33,869 bases of DNA from Phycisphaerae bacterium SM23_30 (GTDB lineage: Bacteria; Planctomycetota; Phycisphaerae; Sedimentisphaerales; SM23-30). Below are positions 6,664-15,231 of the stretch, piece by piece. A program made the position numbers and the translations under genes. The stretch lies in NCBI GenBank assembly GCA_001303695.1, contig LJUC01000007.1, positions 1 to 33,869 on the forward strand, in the 5' to 3' direction. The notes beneath the pieces were generated by a model. That model saw only the letters and a program-made list of their open reading frames with translations. It was not told the origin of the DNA and ran no database searches. Position 1 is the stretch's first letter. The number at the start of each line of letters is the position of its first letter.

Positions 6664-8328
6664 ATGAAATCAGCCTTTGATAGACATCTCAATAGAATTC
6701 GCTGGCGCTGTAACTTTAATCTCCTTTTTGAGCAGTTCGCCTGGGTATTGGCGTCGGCGGGGGCGATCATGGTCCTGGCGGTACTGGCCGAGCGTTGCCT
6801 GGCAGTGCAAATTTATCGGCAATGGATTTTATGGTTTTTTTTGGCGAGTATTGTCATTCTTACGACGTTGTCATGGTTTTTCAAGCGGCCCAGTACGATT
6901 CAGTTGGCACTTTTGATCGACCAGAGGCTGTCACTGCATGAGCGGTTCAGTACGGCCTTAACGGTTGCGGATCGGGATGATCCTTTTGCTCATGCGGCTA
7001 TTACCGACGCCCACCAGGCGGCCCGGAACCTGAAAATTGAAGGTCGCTTTCCGGTTAGACTTTCACGGCGCTGGCTGCTATCAGCGGGCATCTGGGGTTT
7101 GGCCGGTATTTTAGTGCTTTTTATGCCGCAGATGGATCTATGGGGGAGATTGAAAGAGAAACAGCAAGAGCAGGAAAAGGTTGAGCAACTGGAACAGGCT
7201 AAAACGGAGGTAAGGAGCGCCATAAAAGCGGTCAGCAGTGCCGTAAAACAATTGGCCGAACCGGAACTGGCGGAAGAACTGGGTAAATTTGAGAGCGCCT
7301 TGGCCGAAGAGCTCAAGCCGGATGAAGTGAGACGTCAGGCCATCCGGAGATTAGGTGATCTATCGGACAAGATCCGCCAGTCACAAGAAGATCAAATGGA
7401 TATGGCCCGGATGACCCGTCAGATGCTTCGGAGACTGCGCGGTTCCGCGGGTGAACTCACCCGGGAGTTGAACCAGGCGCTGGCCCAAAGCAACTTCGGC
7501 AGGGCCGACCAAATCATGGAAGAGTTCCAAAGGCAAATAGCACAGTCGGAGCTATCAGAAGAGCAGCGTCGGGCCCTGGCCCAGCAGTTGGAGAAACTAG
7601 CCCAACAGTTAAAGGATTTAGCCCAACAGGATCAACGGCTTGAAAAAGAACTGGAAAAAATGGATCTGGATAAGAAATTGGCCCAAATGAATCCGGAAGA
7701 ATTGCGTAAGGTTCTGGAGAAAATGGGTTTGGATGAGGAGGCGATCAAACAAATGCTGCGTATGGCCGGTTCGTCGCGTTTGGCCCGTTCTCAAATCAGT
7801 CGATTGGGAGAGGCTTTGGCCGGTGTAGCGGGGGGCGGTCCAGGGGGGCTTTCGGGCGATGAGATGGCTGAATTGGCCGAGCAGTTGGGTGAGATGGAGG
7901 CCCTGCAGGAGGAATTTTACCTGACCCAGGCCACTCTGGATGAGATTGCCCGCTCGATAGCCGCTTTGGGAGAAGGAGAGTGCGGGTACGGCGGTTATGG
8001 GGAATACATGGAGGGTCTGGATTTTGAATTCGGCCCCGGCACCGGTGGTCCGGGGCGTGGCTGGGGTCCGCGGCGATCGGAGGAGAGCGGCGCTACCGCC
8101 ACCCAAAAGACCCGAACCAAGACCCAGACGGGTGCGGGACCGATGATCGCCAGCTGGATGTTCGAAGGGCCGCAGGTTAAAGGCGAATCGAGACGTCAGT
8201 TAGAAGAGTTAGCCGATCAGGCTCAAAGCAGCGTCGCCGAAGCCATCAGCGAAGATGAAATCCCGCGCAAATACGAAACGACCATCAAGAAGTACTTCGG
8301 CGCCTTGAAACAGACGGATAAAAAATAA
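6664..8328 (+). CDS. Membrane-anchored coiled-coil protein (unrecognised family)
   Basis: I chose the ATG at 6664 (MKSAFDRHLNRIRW...) with an AAAGG ribosome site. The tracked TTG start at 6589 adds 25 residues with no membrane or domain character. The product has 554 residues. Two membrane helices near residues 24-45 and 54-75 and a third near 135-155 precede a long Glu/Gln/Arg/Leu-rich coiled coil at about 160-385 ('LAQQLEKLAQQLKDLAQQDQ' type repeats). A Gly-rich, low-complexity patch and a charged C-terminus follow. The arrangement resembles DUF4175-like or other membrane coiled-coil proteins found near MoxR/BatA gene sets, but this is only an architectural similarity. It heads the long + strand array, so a structural or scaffold role in the same envelope system is plausible. 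Confidence 0.8.
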   Translation: MKSAFDRHLNRIRWRCNFNLLFEQFAWVLASAGAIMVLAVLAERCLAVQIYRQWILWFFLASIVILTTLSWFFKRPSTIQLALLIDQRLSLHERFSTALTVADRDDPFAHAAITDAHQAARNLKIEGRFPVRLSRRWLLSAGIWGLAGILVLFMPQMDLWGRLKEKQQEQEKVEQLEQAKTEVRSAIKAVSSAVKQLAEPELAEELGKFESALAEELKPDEVRRQAIRRLGDLSDKIRQSQEDQMDMARMTRQMLRRLRGSAGELTRELNQALAQSNFGRADQIMEEFQRQIAQSELSEEQRRALAQQLEKLAQQLKDLAQQDQRLEKELEKMDLDKKLAQMNPEELRKVLEKMGLDEEAIKQMLRMAGSSRLARSQISRLGEALAGVAGGGPGGLSGDEMAELAEQLGEMEALQEEFYLTQATLDEIARSIAALGEGECGYGGYGEYMEGLDFEFGPGTGGPGRGWGPRRSEESGATATQKTRTKTQTGAGPMIASWMFEGPQVKGESRRQLEELADQAQSSVAEAISEDEIPRKYETTIKKYFGALKQTDKK

Positions 8329-8398
8329 GACCAGCGGGAGGTAAGTTCACCGGGAGTGTTTGGAAAGGGCGGGGGATTGACATTCCAGGAGACAGTTC

Positions 8399-9526
8399 AT
8401 GAATTTGAATTTATTTCGACAAAGAGCCCTATTTGAATGTCTAGCGAAATCCAGAAGATGCCGCTGCGCGGGGTGTTTAAATGGATTCTTCGGCTGCGCT
8501 CGGGATGACAGTAGTAATTTTGGTTATGCGCTCTTGTTTTCCGTTCTTTTGTTGCCGGTGGTATTATTTTTCGGACCCGGCTGCGATGGGACAAGAGAAG
8601 AAGTGGTGTTGTATTGTTCGGTGGACCAGGCTTTTGCGGAGCCGTTAGTGGGGGAATTTGAGAAACAAACGGGCATTGAGGTATTGGCCCGTTATGACAC
8701 GGAAGCGACGAAGACGGTGGGGCTGGTGAAGAAGATCGAAGCGGAGGCCGCCCGGCCGATAGCGGATGTTTTCTGGTCGAGTGAGGTTTTTTATACGATT
8801 CGGTTGGCCCGGGAAGGTTTGCTGGAGGGTTTTGAGAGCGAAGAAACAAGGGGCTGGCCGGGGTATCTCACCGATGAGGGGGGACATTGGTATGGTTTTG
8901 CCCTGCGGGGTCGGGTGATCGCCTACAGCAGCGAGAGGGTTTCGGATGCCGAAGCTCCCAAAAGGCTGGAGGATCTGCTGGACGGCAGGTGGAAAGGGCG
9001 GCTGGTGATGGCCGATCCGGGGTCGGGCACCACGGGAGGGGATGTAGCCAGTTGGTTTGTTCACTACGGCGCCGACGGGGCGCGGGAGATTTTGCAGGGA
9101 CTCAAGGCCAACCAGGTGCGTCTGGTGGACGGCAACAGCACGGCGGTGCGGTGGGTGGCGACCGGTCAGGCGGACGTTTGCCTGACCGATACCGATGACG
9201 TCTATGCGGGCCAGAGAAACGGATGGCCGATATCCCGAAATTTTCTTGATCAGGGCGGCGCGGGCGTGCTGGCCATACCTAATACGGCGGCACTTATTAA
9301 AGGCGCTCCTCATAGGGAGGCGGCGCGTAAACTGATGGACTATTTATTAAGCGAGCGGGTGGAGCGCCTGCTGGCCCAAAGTGATTCCCACAATGCTCCG
9401 ATTCATGGGTCTTTAGCGGAGGAATTTGAGGAGTATTTAATACCGACGCCCCTGGAGGTGAACTATGCGGAAGTAGCCGAAGTGTTGCCGGAGGCGATCC
9501 AGGCGGCCCGGGAGATACTTAAGTGA
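8399..9526 (+). CDS. Iron(III)-type ABC transporter solute-binding lipoprotein
   Basis: The mature part (from 'EVVLYCSVDQAFAEPLVGEF', through 'ADVFWSSEV', to 'VRWVATGQADVCLTDTDDVY') is typical of the FbpA/FutA-like periplasmic Fe3+-binding family; the substrate is not proven. A hydrophobic segment at residues 43-58 ends in the lipobox 'FFGPGC' with Cys62, so it should be lipid-anchored outside the membrane. The odd part is the N-terminus. The ATG at 8399 has a good AGGAG site, but about 40 hydrophilic, Cys/Arg-rich residues precede the signal helix, and they are encoded by a dispersed repeat (8446-8511). An in-frame TTG at 8534 would give a normal short signal peptide. The stop overlaps the permease start by 4 bases (GTGA). 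No ATP-binding subunit of this importer is nearby. Confidence 0.88.
   Translation: MNLNLFRQRALFECLAKSRRCRCAGCLNGFFGCARDDSSNFGYALLFSVLLLPVVLFFGPGCDGTREEVVLYCSVDQAFAEPLVGEFEKQTGIEVLARYDTEATKTVGLVKKIEAEAARPIADVFWSSEVFYTIRLAREGLLEGFESEETRGWPGYLTDEGGHWYGFALRGRVIAYSSERVSDAEAPKRLEDLLDGRWKGRLVMADPGSGTTGGDVASWFVHYGADGAREILQGLKANQVRLVDGNSTAVRWVATGQADVCLTDTDDVYAGQRNGWPISRNFLDQGGAGVLAIPNTAALIKGAPHREAARKLMDYLLSERVERLLAQSDSHNAPIHGSLAEEFEEYLIPTPLEVNYAEVAEVLPEAIQAAREILK
8446..8511 (-). repeat. Dispersed 'GTCATCCCGAGCGCAGCCGAAGAATC' repeat inside the 5' end of a gene
   Basis: On the - strand the stretch reads CTGTCATCCCGAGCGCAGCC... followed by GAAGAATCCAT, a widely seen intergenic repeat of bacterial genomes. 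Its translation 'CHPERSRRI' is a familiar spurious peptide. The other end is degenerate and may reach back to about 8403. It lies inside the solute-binding protein ORF, after the ATG and before the signal helix, and keeps the frame open. A related copy lies at 22535-22635. Confidence 0.7.
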
Positions 9527-12078
9527 AAGGGCAAAGGCTATCTGCCGGGCTGTTCGCGGCCGTAACTTTCTTCGTTTGGGGTGCGATTGTATTGCTGCCT
9601 CTGGCCAGACTTTACGCCGGCGCGATTTTTTCGAAGGGGAGCATAGCGCCGGAAGACGAATATGTTGCTTTGATAATTCGGTCACTGGGACTGGCGGCGG
9701 TGATCGCCGCCATAGCGGTGTTGCTGGGTTATGTGCCGGGACGCATTCTCGGCACCCAAAACAGCAGAGAGGGCCTGCTTTTATTTTTATTTTTGATGCC
9801 GGTGGTGCTGCCGCGATACGTGCTGTATTACGTCTGGAGACTGCTGCAGACGCCGACGACCGAGCTGGGCAGATTTCTTTCGGCGGAACCGGAGCGGGCC
9901 AGATTAGCAGGGGCGATAACGACGTGTATGGTCATGATATTGTGGTACTGGCCGTTAGCAAGTTTGCTGATAGCGCAAGGGTGGCGCACCATTGATCGGG
10001 AGGCTCTGGAGTGCGCCCGACTGGAGGCGCCGCCTCTGGGTCGTTTTACGGGGGTTACTTTGCCTCTATTGCGGCGGAGTTTGATGCTGGCGTTTGGCGT
10101 GTGCTTTGTTTTTGCTCTAGGCGAGTTCGGCGTGTTTCATCTGGCGGGCGTCCGGACCCTGGGGACGGAGTTAAAGGATTTGTATAATCTTACCGGATCC
10201 GAAAATTTTATCGCCCGGGCGGGATGGCCCTTAACGGTTTTGGCCGTTATTATGGGAATCCTTTTATGGCGGCAGGCGCGGGATTGGGCGGTTAATGTGC
10301 CTGCCGGTCCGTTCGACAGTCGCCCGGGCCGATGGCGTTGGACCGTGGCGGCGGTGCTGCTGGCGTTTTCTCTGGGGGCCCCGATAGCGTTGTTGATCGG
10401 GCACGTCAGGGACCTGAGTCCCATAGAACAATTTTGGAAATTACATTATGATGAACTGATTGGTTCGGTGCTCACCTCCGGGCTGGGGGCGGTCATCGCG
10501 TTGTTGATGGCAGGAGGGACCCTGATGGTGGAACGATGGGGGGGCGGGGGGCGTTTGGTATCAGGATTCATGCAAATTTTTATTCTGGCGGCGATGTTTC
10601 TGCCCGGTTCGCTGGCGGCGGCGGCGCTATTAAAGATGCTGGGAGAGATTCCGCTAGCGGCACCCTTGAGGCAAGGGTGGTATATGGTTTCAGCGGGTCT
10701 GGCGGTGCGTTTTACGGGGGTAGTGCTTATTTTACTGCGTTTAGCCCGCGATACCCATCAAAAGCATCTGGGGGAAATGGCATCAGTGGACGGGGCGTCG
10801 TGGTTTCAGACATGGCGGCAAATTCATCTGCCGCGGACCTGGCCGCTGGTGCTGGGGGCCTTGGTGCTGGTTTTAATGCTGGGCATGACGGAGTTGTCGG
10901 CGACGATGCTGCTGCTGCCGGCGGGGGTTCCGAATTTTGCCCAGCAACTACTCAACCAGATGCACTACCTGAGGGATCAACACGTAATTACTTCGTGTCT
11001 AATGTTGATGGCCGTATATCTAGTTTTGGGCGTACTGGTGGTGGGGCTGATACGCATGATTAAAGCGCGATCGGTGGCGGCGCTGATTACGGCTGCTTTA
11101 TTAATTTTTCCGACGGGTTGTGATTTTAGATTTTCCTCGGGAGGCGAGGCGGAGGTTTTAACGGTATTCGGCGGCACGGGCCGGGGCGGGGGTCAATTTA
11201 TGTATCCGCGGGCGATCGACATTGCTCCGGACGGTTCGCTGTTCGTGGCGGATAAGACCGGCAGGATTCAGCGCTTGACCGCCGACGGGGAGTATGTATC
11301 GGCAATCAGGATGCCATTGATCGAGAATGGATACCCGACGGGGATCAGTTTCGGTCCGGACGGCAATTTATACGTGGCGGATACTCATTATCATCGGGTG
11401 ATGGTGTTTACCCCGGAGGGGGAAAAGGTCGGCGTCTTCGGCCGGTTGGGCGAAGGCGACGGTGAGTTTATTTACCCCACGGATGTAGCCTTTGCCGACG
11501 AGGGCAGATTGTTTGTGAGCGAATACGGCGGCAATGATCGCATAAGCGTATATTCTTTAGAAAATCAAAGCCAGGCAGAGAGGCAAGCTTTTGCGTCTCT
11601 TGATAGTGAAGGGGCAGCTGCGGGTTGGGCGTCTCACCAAGAACAGTGGGAATATCTATACAGTTTTGGTGTTTTAGGATCGGGGGAAGGTGAATTTTCC
11701 CGGCCGTCGGCCCTTTGCGTTGATCGGCAGAGGCGGCGGCTGTACGTGGCCGACGCCTGCAATCATCGTATCGCCGTTTATGATCTTGACGGCAGGCAGA
11801 AAGGATATTTCGGTTCGGTGGGCAGCGCGCCGGGCCAACTGCGCTACCCCTATGATCTGGCTTTATCGACGGACGGGAATTTAGTAGTATGCGAGTACGG
11901 TAATAACCGGATTCAATTATTTAATCCCGCCGGCGAGTGTTTGGCGGTGCGTGGTCGGCCGGGGCGGGGCGGGGGAGAATTGGCTTTCCCCTGGGGAGTG
12001 GCGGTCGATGCCGAGCGGCACGTCTATGTGGTGGACGCGGGCAATAATCGCATTCAGGTATGGAGGCTTGGAAATTAA
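9523..12078 (+). CDS. Iron(III)-type ABC permease fused to a six-repeat NHL beta-propeller
   Basis: Residues 1 to about 515 form a FbpB-like permease with two membrane domains. Each carries an EAA-type coupling loop ('EALECARLEAPPLGRFTGVTLP' region near 160 and 'GEMASVDGASWFQTWRQIHLP' near 418). It continues without a stop into 'LITAALLIFPTGC' (Cys533), which looks exactly like a lipoprotein signal and lipobox. About 318 residues with six NHL repeats follow ('YPRAIDIAPDGSLFVAD', 'YVVDAGNNRIQVW' and others). The propeller would sit on the outer face. An in-frame ATG at 11056 (MIKARSVAAL...) could start a separate NHL lipoprotein. The GTG start overlaps the binding-protein stop. A palindromic repeat (11577-11600) lies in a loop between blades 3 and 4. 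The matching ATPase gene is absent here. Confidence 0.88.
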   Translation: MKGQRLSAGLFAAVTFFVWGAIVLLPLARLYAGAIFSKGSIAPEDEYVALIIRSLGLAAVIAAIAVLLGYVPGRILGTQNSREGLLLFLFLMPVVLPRYVLYYVWRLLQTPTTELGRFLSAEPERARLAGAITTCMVMILWYWPLASLLIAQGWRTIDREALECARLEAPPLGRFTGVTLPLLRRSLMLAFGVCFVFALGEFGVFHLAGVRTLGTELKDLYNLTGSENFIARAGWPLTVLAVIMGILLWRQARDWAVNVPAGPFDSRPGRWRWTVAAVLLAFSLGAPIALLIGHVRDLSPIEQFWKLHYDELIGSVLTSGLGAVIALLMAGGTLMVERWGGGGRLVSGFMQIFILAAMFLPGSLAAAALLKMLGEIPLAAPLRQGWYMVSAGLAVRFTGVVLILLRLARDTHQKHLGEMASVDGASWFQTWRQIHLPRTWPLVLGALVLVLMLGMTELSATMLLLPAGVPNFAQQLLNQMHYLRDQHVITSCLMLMAVYLVLGVLVVGLIRMIKARSVAALITAALLIFPTGCDFRFSSGGEAEVLTVFGGTGRGGGQFMYPRAIDIAPDGSLFVADKTGRIQRLTADGEYVSAIRMPLIENGYPTGISFGPDGNLYVADTHYHRVMVFTPEGEKVGVFGRLGEGDGEFIYPTDVAFADEGRLFVSEYGGNDRISVYSLENQSQAERQAFASLDSEGAAAGWASHQEQWEYLYSFGVLGSGEGEFSRPSALCVDRQRRRLYVADACNHRIAVYDLDGRQKGYFGSVGSAPGQLRYPYDLALSTDGNLVVCEYGNNRIQLFNPAGECLAVRGRPGRGGGELAFPWGVAVDAERHVYVVDAGNNRIQVWRLGN
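11577..11600. repeat. GAGACGCAA-type palindromic repeat, copy 1 (inside the NHL coding region)
   Basis: AGAGAGGCAA-GCTT-TTGCGTCTCT forms a 10-bp stem with one G-G mismatch and a 4-base loop. It belongs with the copies at 17285 and 19396. It encodes part of an extra segment of about 35 residues ('SQAERQAFASLDSEG...') between NHL blades 3 and 4, which suggests an in-frame insertion. Confidence 0.65.
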
Positions 12079-12203
12079 GATGAGGCGGTTTGGATATATG
12101 CGCGCAGACACTGGAGGATCGAAGGTTTATTCCCGCATTTTACGCGCGGGGCCGGCGAAATTGTATTACGGTGCAAAATTTTGTATTTTACAACGAGTAG
12201 TAT

Positions 12204-15200
12204 ATGTTTTTGTCATATAGTTTCCATTTTAACCAACCCTGGTGGCTGCTGTTAGGGTTGCTGGCGGTGCCGATGATCTGGATGGGGCGGCGCAACCTTA
12301 TCGCCCTGGGGCCGATCCGTCGATGGACGGCACTGGTGCTGCGGGCGCTGGTGGTGGTGCTTTTGGCGGTGCTGCTGGCACAGCCGGTGCGGAGCAGGAA
12401 AAACGAACAGGTAACCGTGATAACGGTTTTTGACAGGAGCCGATCGATTCCCCTGGAACATCAAAGAGCGGGATTGACCTTTCTGGAGGAGGCGAAGACC
12501 TATCGCGAATCGGGCGATCAACTGGCGATGGTAGATGTGGCGGAAGCGGCCAGCATTGCCACTTTGCCCAATATTATAGACGACAAGACAAAAATTCCGG
12601 AACGGAACACCAACCTCACGGGTCAGCAGAGCCGGCTTTCGGACGGGGTGCAGATGGCGATGGCCATTGCCCCGCCGAACACCGCTACGAGGATTTTACT
12701 GGTCAGCGACGGCAATGAGACGGCGGGCGATTTGAAAGAAGCGGCCCGGATTGCCGCCGCCAATCAAATACCGATTGATGTCCTGCCGCTGCGTTATAAT
12801 TATGAACGGGAGGTCATCTTTAAGCATCTGGCGGCGCCCGCCAAGGCGCGGAGCGGGCAGACGATTTCGCTGCGTTTTGTGCTGAGCAGCACTTTTGAAG
12901 CTTACGGTAAGCTGCTGTTGAACCTTAACGGCGAGCCGGTGGATTTGACGGCCGATTCGGCGGAAATCGGATTGGAGGTGCAGTTAAAGCCCGGCACCAA
13001 TGTATATTCGGTGTCTCTGCCGGTGGGCATGCAGGGGATGCATGAGTTTGAAGCGGTCTTTATACCGGATAATAAGGATCAAGACCGGATAGAACAAAAT
13101 AATCGCGTCGGCGCCATGACCTATGTGGCGGGTCCCGGTCATGTAATAGTGGTGGATAAAGACGGCGTATCGGCGACGCCGTTGATCGATGCTTTGAGCC
13201 GAAGCGATATTGAGGTGCAATACTTTCCGGCGGCGGAGTTTACCGATAATATATCCAAACTGATGGACGCCGACGCGGTTATTCTGGTCAATACCGACAA
13301 CAGCAGTTTTAGTTTCGCCCAGCAGGAGATGTTGACTCGATACGTCCAGGACCTGGGCGGCGGATTGGTGATGGTGGGGGGTCCCGATTCGTTCGGCGCC
13401 GGGGGCTGGATCGGTTCGCCGGTGGCTGAGGTTCTGCCGGTCGATCTGGACCCTCCCCAGAAGAAACAGATGCCCCAGGGGGCTTTGATTTTAATTATGC
13501 ATGCCTGCGAGATGCCCCAGGGCAACTTTTGGGGCAAACGTGTCGCCACCGCCGCGGTGAATGCCTTGAGTCAGCAGGATTATGTTGGGGTACTCGATTA
13601 CGGTTGGCAGCAAGGGACGGCTCACTGGGTTTTTCCTTTTGCCCAGGCCGGCGATAAATCGGCGGTAAAAAACGCGATCAACCAGATGCAGATGGGCGAC
13701 ATGCCGGATTTCGGTCCGCCCATGCAGGCGGCTTACAATAAGCTCATAGACTGCACCGCCGCCATAAAACACGTGATCATCATCAGCGACGGTGATCCCC
13801 AGCCTGCCCCGCCGGCGCTGCTGAGCCAGTTCAAACAGGCGGGGATTACCTGCACCGGGGTGGCGGTGTTTCCTCATGAACTGGATCCGAAGGCGTATAT
13901 GTCTTTGCAATATATCGCTCAAATGACCGGGGGGAATTTTTACCTGATTAATGATCCGCAGAAGCTGCCCCAGATATTTATCAAAGAAGCCCAGATAGTA
14001 CGACGGAGCTTGATCATAGAGGAAACTTTTACCCCGAGGGTTAACTTTTCCCTCAGTGAGATTCTCAAGGGAATTGGCGGCTTTCAACCCGCGCTGGACG
14101 GTTATGTTTATACCGGGCCCAAAGGCGGAATGGCGCAAATTGTATTGACCAGTCCTGATAATGATCCGATCCTGGCGACCAATCAGTCCGGTCTGGGTCG
14201 AACGGCGGCCTTTACCAGTTCGGCGGACAGCCGCTGGGCGTCGGATTGGTTGAAATGGCAAAACTTCGCCCAATTCTGGGAACAGCTCGTGCGCTGGGTC
14301 AGTAAACCATCACAGTCGTCCGATTGTGAGGTGTTCGCCGACGTTTTGGGCCGCGACGTGACCCTTACCGTGGAGGCTGTTGACGCTCAAGGTGAGTTTG
14401 TACAATTTTCCAATATCATCGGTCAGACCATCGCTCCGGATATGTCGGTCGAACCGCTTTCTTTGGTGCAGGTGGGACCGGGCCGATATAGGGGACAGTT
14501 TCAGGCCCAGCACTCGGGAAGTTATATTGTCAGTCTCAGATACGGCAAACCCGATGAACCCGGTAAAACGCACACGGTGCAAAGTGCGGTGACGGTGCCT
14601 TTTGCACCGGAGTTTCGCGACCTTACCGACAACTCTGCTTTGCTGACGGAGGTCAGCCGCATTACCGGGGGCCGGGTTATCCGCCCTCAGCCCGATCAGG
14701 CCGAGCTTTTTGATCGGACAGAGGTCAAGTTTCCGCGGACTCCTTTGCCTCTGCTTGATTATCTCATGTTGGTCTGGTTGGGGCTGTTTTTGTTGGATGT
14801 GGGCGTGCGGCGTATTGCGTGGGACGTCAGAGCGGCAGGCCGCAGCCTGGCCAGGCACGTCCAAAGGATAGGGCGAGGTCGAGTCTCGGATCCTACCCTG
14901 GAAAGATTAAAACAAACGCGTCAAAAACTGCGTGACCAGTGGGCCCGCCAGGCGCCGGAGGCTCAGGCCTCTCGGCGCTATGAGGCGGCGCGGGACACGG
15001 CCGGTGAGGATCTGCCTTTAGCTAAAACCGCGCCGAAAAAACAGAGGCCGCCCCTGCCGACGGCAGGGGAAAAAGCCGCGGAGAAAAAAGAAGCAGCGCC
15101 CGCCAAAAAACCGAAGGCGAAAGCCGCCCAGGATGCCCGGCATATCCAACAGTTACTGAAAGCCAAACGCCGGGCCAAGGAGAATGAACCAAAAGATTGA
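12204..15200 (+). CDS. Large VWA / GATase-like membrane protein
   Basis: This protein of 998 residues has an N-terminal BatA-like pair of helices (about 10-28 and 42-60). A von Willebrand A domain follows with MIDAS motif D77-R-S-R-S81, Thr near 139 and 'LLVSDG' near 165-170. A class I glutamine-amidotransferase-like domain lies at about 310-415 ('PGHVIVVDKDG', 'GGGLVMVGGPDSFG') without a visible catalytic triad. A second VWA-like domain begins near 427 ('LILIMHACEM', then 'HVIIISDGDPQP') and has a degenerate MIDAS. A beta-rich region, one helix near 850-870 and a Lys/Ala/Arg-rich cytoplasmic tail complete it. Such proteins accompany MoxR and DUF58 genes and are thought to act with the AAA+ ATPase on envelope substrates; the substrate here is unknown. 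MoxR starts 31 bases downstream. The ATG has only a weak ribosome site. Confidence 0.88.
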   Translation: MFLSYSFHFNQPWWLLLGLLAVPMIWMGRRNLIALGPIRRWTALVLRALVVVLLAVLLAQPVRSRKNEQVTVITVFDRSRSIPLEHQRAGLTFLEEAKTYRESGDQLAMVDVAEAASIATLPNIIDDKTKIPERNTNLTGQQSRLSDGVQMAMAIAPPNTATRILLVSDGNETAGDLKEAARIAAANQIPIDVLPLRYNYEREVIFKHLAAPAKARSGQTISLRFVLSSTFEAYGKLLLNLNGEPVDLTADSAEIGLEVQLKPGTNVYSVSLPVGMQGMHEFEAVFIPDNKDQDRIEQNNRVGAMTYVAGPGHVIVVDKDGVSATPLIDALSRSDIEVQYFPAAEFTDNISKLMDADAVILVNTDNSSFSFAQQEMLTRYVQDLGGGLVMVGGPDSFGAGGWIGSPVAEVLPVDLDPPQKKQMPQGALILIMHACEMPQGNFWGKRVATAAVNALSQQDYVGVLDYGWQQGTAHWVFPFAQAGDKSAVKNAINQMQMGDMPDFGPPMQAAYNKLIDCTAAIKHVIIISDGDPQPAPPALLSQFKQAGITCTGVAVFPHELDPKAYMSLQYIAQMTGGNFYLINDPQKLPQIFIKEAQIVRRSLIIEETFTPRVNFSLSEILKGIGGFQPALDGYVYTGPKGGMAQIVLTSPDNDPILATNQSGLGRTAAFTSSADSRWASDWLKWQNFAQFWEQLVRWVSKPSQSSDCEVFADVLGRDVTLTVEAVDAQGEFVQFSNIIGQTIAPDMSVEPLSLVQVGPGRYRGQFQAQHSGSYIVSLRYGKPDEPGKTHTVQSAVTVPFAPEFRDLTDNSALLTEVSRITGGRVIRPQPDQAELFDRTEVKFPRTPLPLLDYLMLVWLGLFLLDVGVRRIAWDVRAAGRSLARHVQRIGRGRVSDPTLERLKQTRQKLRDQWARQAPEAQASRRYEAARDTAGEDLPLAKTAPKKQRPPLPTAGEKAAEKKEAAPAKKPKAKAAQDARHIQQLLKAKRRAKENEPKD

Positions 15201-15231
15201 TTAAATTAGTATATATTTAGGAGAGTCTCTT

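Noticed and set aside
8397-8849. - strand ORF of 150 residues containing CHPERSRRI
   Set aside because: This peptide is the familiar spurious translation of a dispersed repeat, and the ORF is antisense to the well-supported solute-binding protein gene.
12161-12189. TTGTAT-17-TATTTT as a promoter for the VWA/GATase gene
   Set aside because: The -35 match is poor (3 of 6) and the -10 would lie only 14 bases before the start codon, so I did not list it.
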